Assembly: GCA_022822245.1 (NCBI GenBank)
Contig: JAJECB010000415.1
Location: 1 to 8,469 of the forward strand
Direction: 5' to 3'
Length of the DNA: 8,469 nt
Source of the DNA: Gammaproteobacteria bacterium
GTDB taxonomy: Bacteria > Pseudomonadota > Gammaproteobacteria > HK1
The translations under genes and the position numbers were made by a program. Position 1 is the first letter of the stretch, and each line of letters begins with the position of its first letter. The notes below the pieces were generated by a model. That model had not been told where the DNA came from and did no database searches. It was given only the letters and a program-made list of their open reading frames with translations. Of the stretch, positions 6,981 to 8,469 are shown piece by piece.

Positions 6981-8469
6981 CTACCGGCCGATGCCGTAGG
7001 CCGGCCGCCGGGGGTCCGCCCCGCCCGTCATCACGCCGGACGCGAGGTCCTTGCGAATGACGCAGACACCGCTGATGTCGGGGGAGATGTTGGCCGGGCC
7101 CCGTTCCGGATACCAGTCAACGCGGTGCCCGAGCGCCGTAAGGGCTTCGCCGGTTGCGGGATTCAGGCTCCCCTGGAGCCACAGGCTTCCGGGCACGTGA
7201 TCGTGCGGGTCGTTCGTGTCGGGGAAGTTGTGGCTGGCGATTCGCTCGGCCTCCACCGCGCTCTGCGGGTCCATCCCGAACACTTCGATGTTGAGGAACA
7301 CCTGCAGCATCATCTGAGTCTGAACGTCGGCGCCGGGAGTTCCGAACGGCATCAGCATCTCGCCGCGGCGGATGGCGATGGCCGGGTTGGGGGTGAGCCG
7401 CGGCCGCTTGCCGGGGGCGACGGAGGCGGGCGCCCGGGGATCGGTCCAGGCTTGCCCGCCCCGCGGAGAGGGGACGAAACCGAGGCCGGGCGGGATCGGA
7501 GCCTGGAGCCCGCTGTCGCTCGGGGTGGCGGAAAACGCGTTGCCGAAACGGTCGACGACGCAGACGTGGGAAGTGTCCAATCGGTCGGCGCCAACCGGTG
7601 AGCTTGCCCCAGGCGCAGTCCGCGCCGGGCTATCCGCGTCGTACGGACCGGGACCGGGTGCGTGGCCGTCGACGGCTCCGGGCGGCGGCATCCGTCCGAA
7701 GGCCCGGTCGGAGCGGATGAGCGCGCGGCGTCCGGCCGCGTAGCGCTTGGAAAGCAGCGTCTCGATGGGCACGTCGACGAAACGGGGATCGCCGTAGTAG
7801 CCATGGCGGTCGGCGGCGGCGAGGTTGATGGCTTCCGCCAGGGTGTGCAGATAGGCCACCGAGTTGTGGCCCATGGCCTCGAGGTCCACGCCCTCCAGGA
7901 TGTCGAGGGCCTGAAGCAGCATCGGGCCCTGACACCACGGTCCGCATCCCCAGACCTCGACCGAGCCGAACGTGGTGGAGACCGCAGTCTCGATGCCCAC
8001 CCGGAAGCGCGCCATGTCACGGGCCGTCAGCAGTCCGCCGTTCTCCGTCTGGTGGGCCGCGATGCACCCGGCGATGTCGCCCTCGTAGAAGGCCCGGCGC
8101 ACCGCCGCGAGGCCCGGCGATCGGCCGCGCTCGGCGTGTGCCCGCTCCTCATCGACGAGGAACTGGAGGGTGCGGGCGAGGTCCTCGTGCTTCAGCACCT
8201 CGCCAACCCGGGGCGGCCGTCCCTCGGGCAGGTACATGGCGGCGTTTCCCGGCCAATGCCGAATCGAATCGACCTCGTGCGCGATCCAGTCGCACAGGAG
8301 GGGATACGTGGCAAAGCCTTCACTGGCGAGGCGAATCGCCGCGGCGGCACAGTCCCCGAACGTCAGGGTGCCCCAGCGCTCGAGGGCGGTGATCCACGCA
8401 TCGGGAGCGGCGGGGACCACGGTGCGCAGGATGCCCTCGGGGATCCGCCCGCCGTGGAGCATCCTGAAG
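6981..8469 (-). CDS. Gamma-glutamyltransferase-family Ntn hydrolase, copy 2 (5' end beyond window)
   Basis: The gene runs off the right edge. The frame is open to 8469, and the first visible residues (FRMLHGGRIPEG) align with the middle of copy 1's N-terminal region (FHEHHAGEIPVG), so the Met at 8462 is internal and roughly 95-100 residues are missing. Counting from that Met, the probable nucleophile is Thr297 in DTSHVCVVD (codon 7572-7574), followed by GNAFSATPSD, KRPRLTPNP and GGADPRRPAY. Long stretches match copy 1, for example GCGPWCQGPMLLQAL, so the two are tandem paralogues. They differ in the linker before the nucleophile and at GTPGAD, where copy 1 has GTPGGD. As in copy 1, the Ser-Ser pair of canonical GGT is replaced by Leu-Thr. 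A signal peptide cannot be judged. It probably shares a transcript with copy 1 and the ABC ATPase. Confidence 0.9.
   Translation of the reverse strand, partial: FRMLHGGRIPEGILRTVVPAAPDAWITALERWGTLTFGDCAAAAIRLASEGFATYPLLCDWIAHEVDSIRHWPGNAAMYLPEGRPPRVGEVLKHEDLARTLQFLVDEERAHAERGRSPGLAAVRRAFYEGDIAGCIAAHQTENGGLLTARDMARFRVGIETAVSTTFGSVEVWGCGPWCQGPMLLQALDILEGVDLEAMGHNSVAYLHTLAEAINLAAADRHGYYGDPRFVDVPIETLLSKRYAAGRRALIRSDRAFGRMPPPGAVDGHAPGPGPYDADSPARTAPGASSPVGADRLDTSHVCVVDRFGNAFSATPSDSGLQAPIPPGLGFVPSPRGGQAWTDPRAPASVAPGKRPRLTPNPAIAIRRGEMLMPFGTPGADVQTQMMLQVFLNIEVFGMDPQSAVEAERIASHNFPDTNDPHDHVPGSLWLQGSLNPATGEALTALGHRVDWYPERGPANISPDISGVCVIRKDLASGVMTGGADPRRPAYGIGR

Noticed and set aside
1..8469. CRISPR array, tRNA, rRNA, insertion sequence or integrase
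   Set aside because: No regularly spaced repeats, cloverleaf-like sequence, transposase motifs or paired terminal repeats were seen by eye. A tRNA or Rfam scan would be needed to exclude small RNAs fully.

Overview
The window is GC-rich bacterial DNA. Five complete protein genes and one gene cut by the right edge fill most of it. GC-biased third codon positions and family resemblances, especially the small secreted TPR protein, suggest a proteobacterium, perhaps an alphaproteobacterium. That placement is inference; there is no rRNA or other phylogenetic marker here.

The left part reads rightwards. A secreted tetratricopeptide-repeat protein (171-740) is followed by a short-chain dehydrogenase-like protein (1024-1788). 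The latter keeps the Rossmann glycine motif and the catalytic-position serine, but has His and Met where the YxxxK motif should be. Next is a stand-alone AAA_14/DUF4143 ATPase (2000-3172). Its start codon directly follows an AT-rich 37-nt inverted repeat that would fold as RNA into an almost fully paired hairpin covering the ribosome-binding site.

The right part reads leftwards and looks like one transcription unit, entered from beyond the right edge. It runs from a gamma-glutamyltransferase-family Ntn hydrolase (8469-6981, 5' end missing), through a second paralogous copy (6857-5115), to a fused two-domain oligopeptide-type ABC ATPase (4853-3225). This looks like a peptide or amide uptake and cleavage locus: the ATPase would drive import, and the two hydrolases, which show no export signal where it can be judged, would cleave amide or peptide bonds in the cytoplasm. 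The permeases and binding protein are not in the window and may lie to the right. The ATPase gene meets the DUF4143 gene tail to tail with a 52-nt gap.

The 261-nt gap between the second hydrolase and the ABC gene holds, on the opposite strand, a decayed C-terminal fragment that looks like an enolase-superfamily (mandelate racemase/muconate lactonizing enzyme) protein, broken by what appears to be a one-base deletion. No tRNA, rRNA, CRISPR array or insertion sequence was seen. The most notable points are the start-codon hairpin, the enolase-superfamily relic, the non-canonical SDR active site, and the tandem GGT-like enzymes that lack the standard gamma-glutamyl recognition residues.
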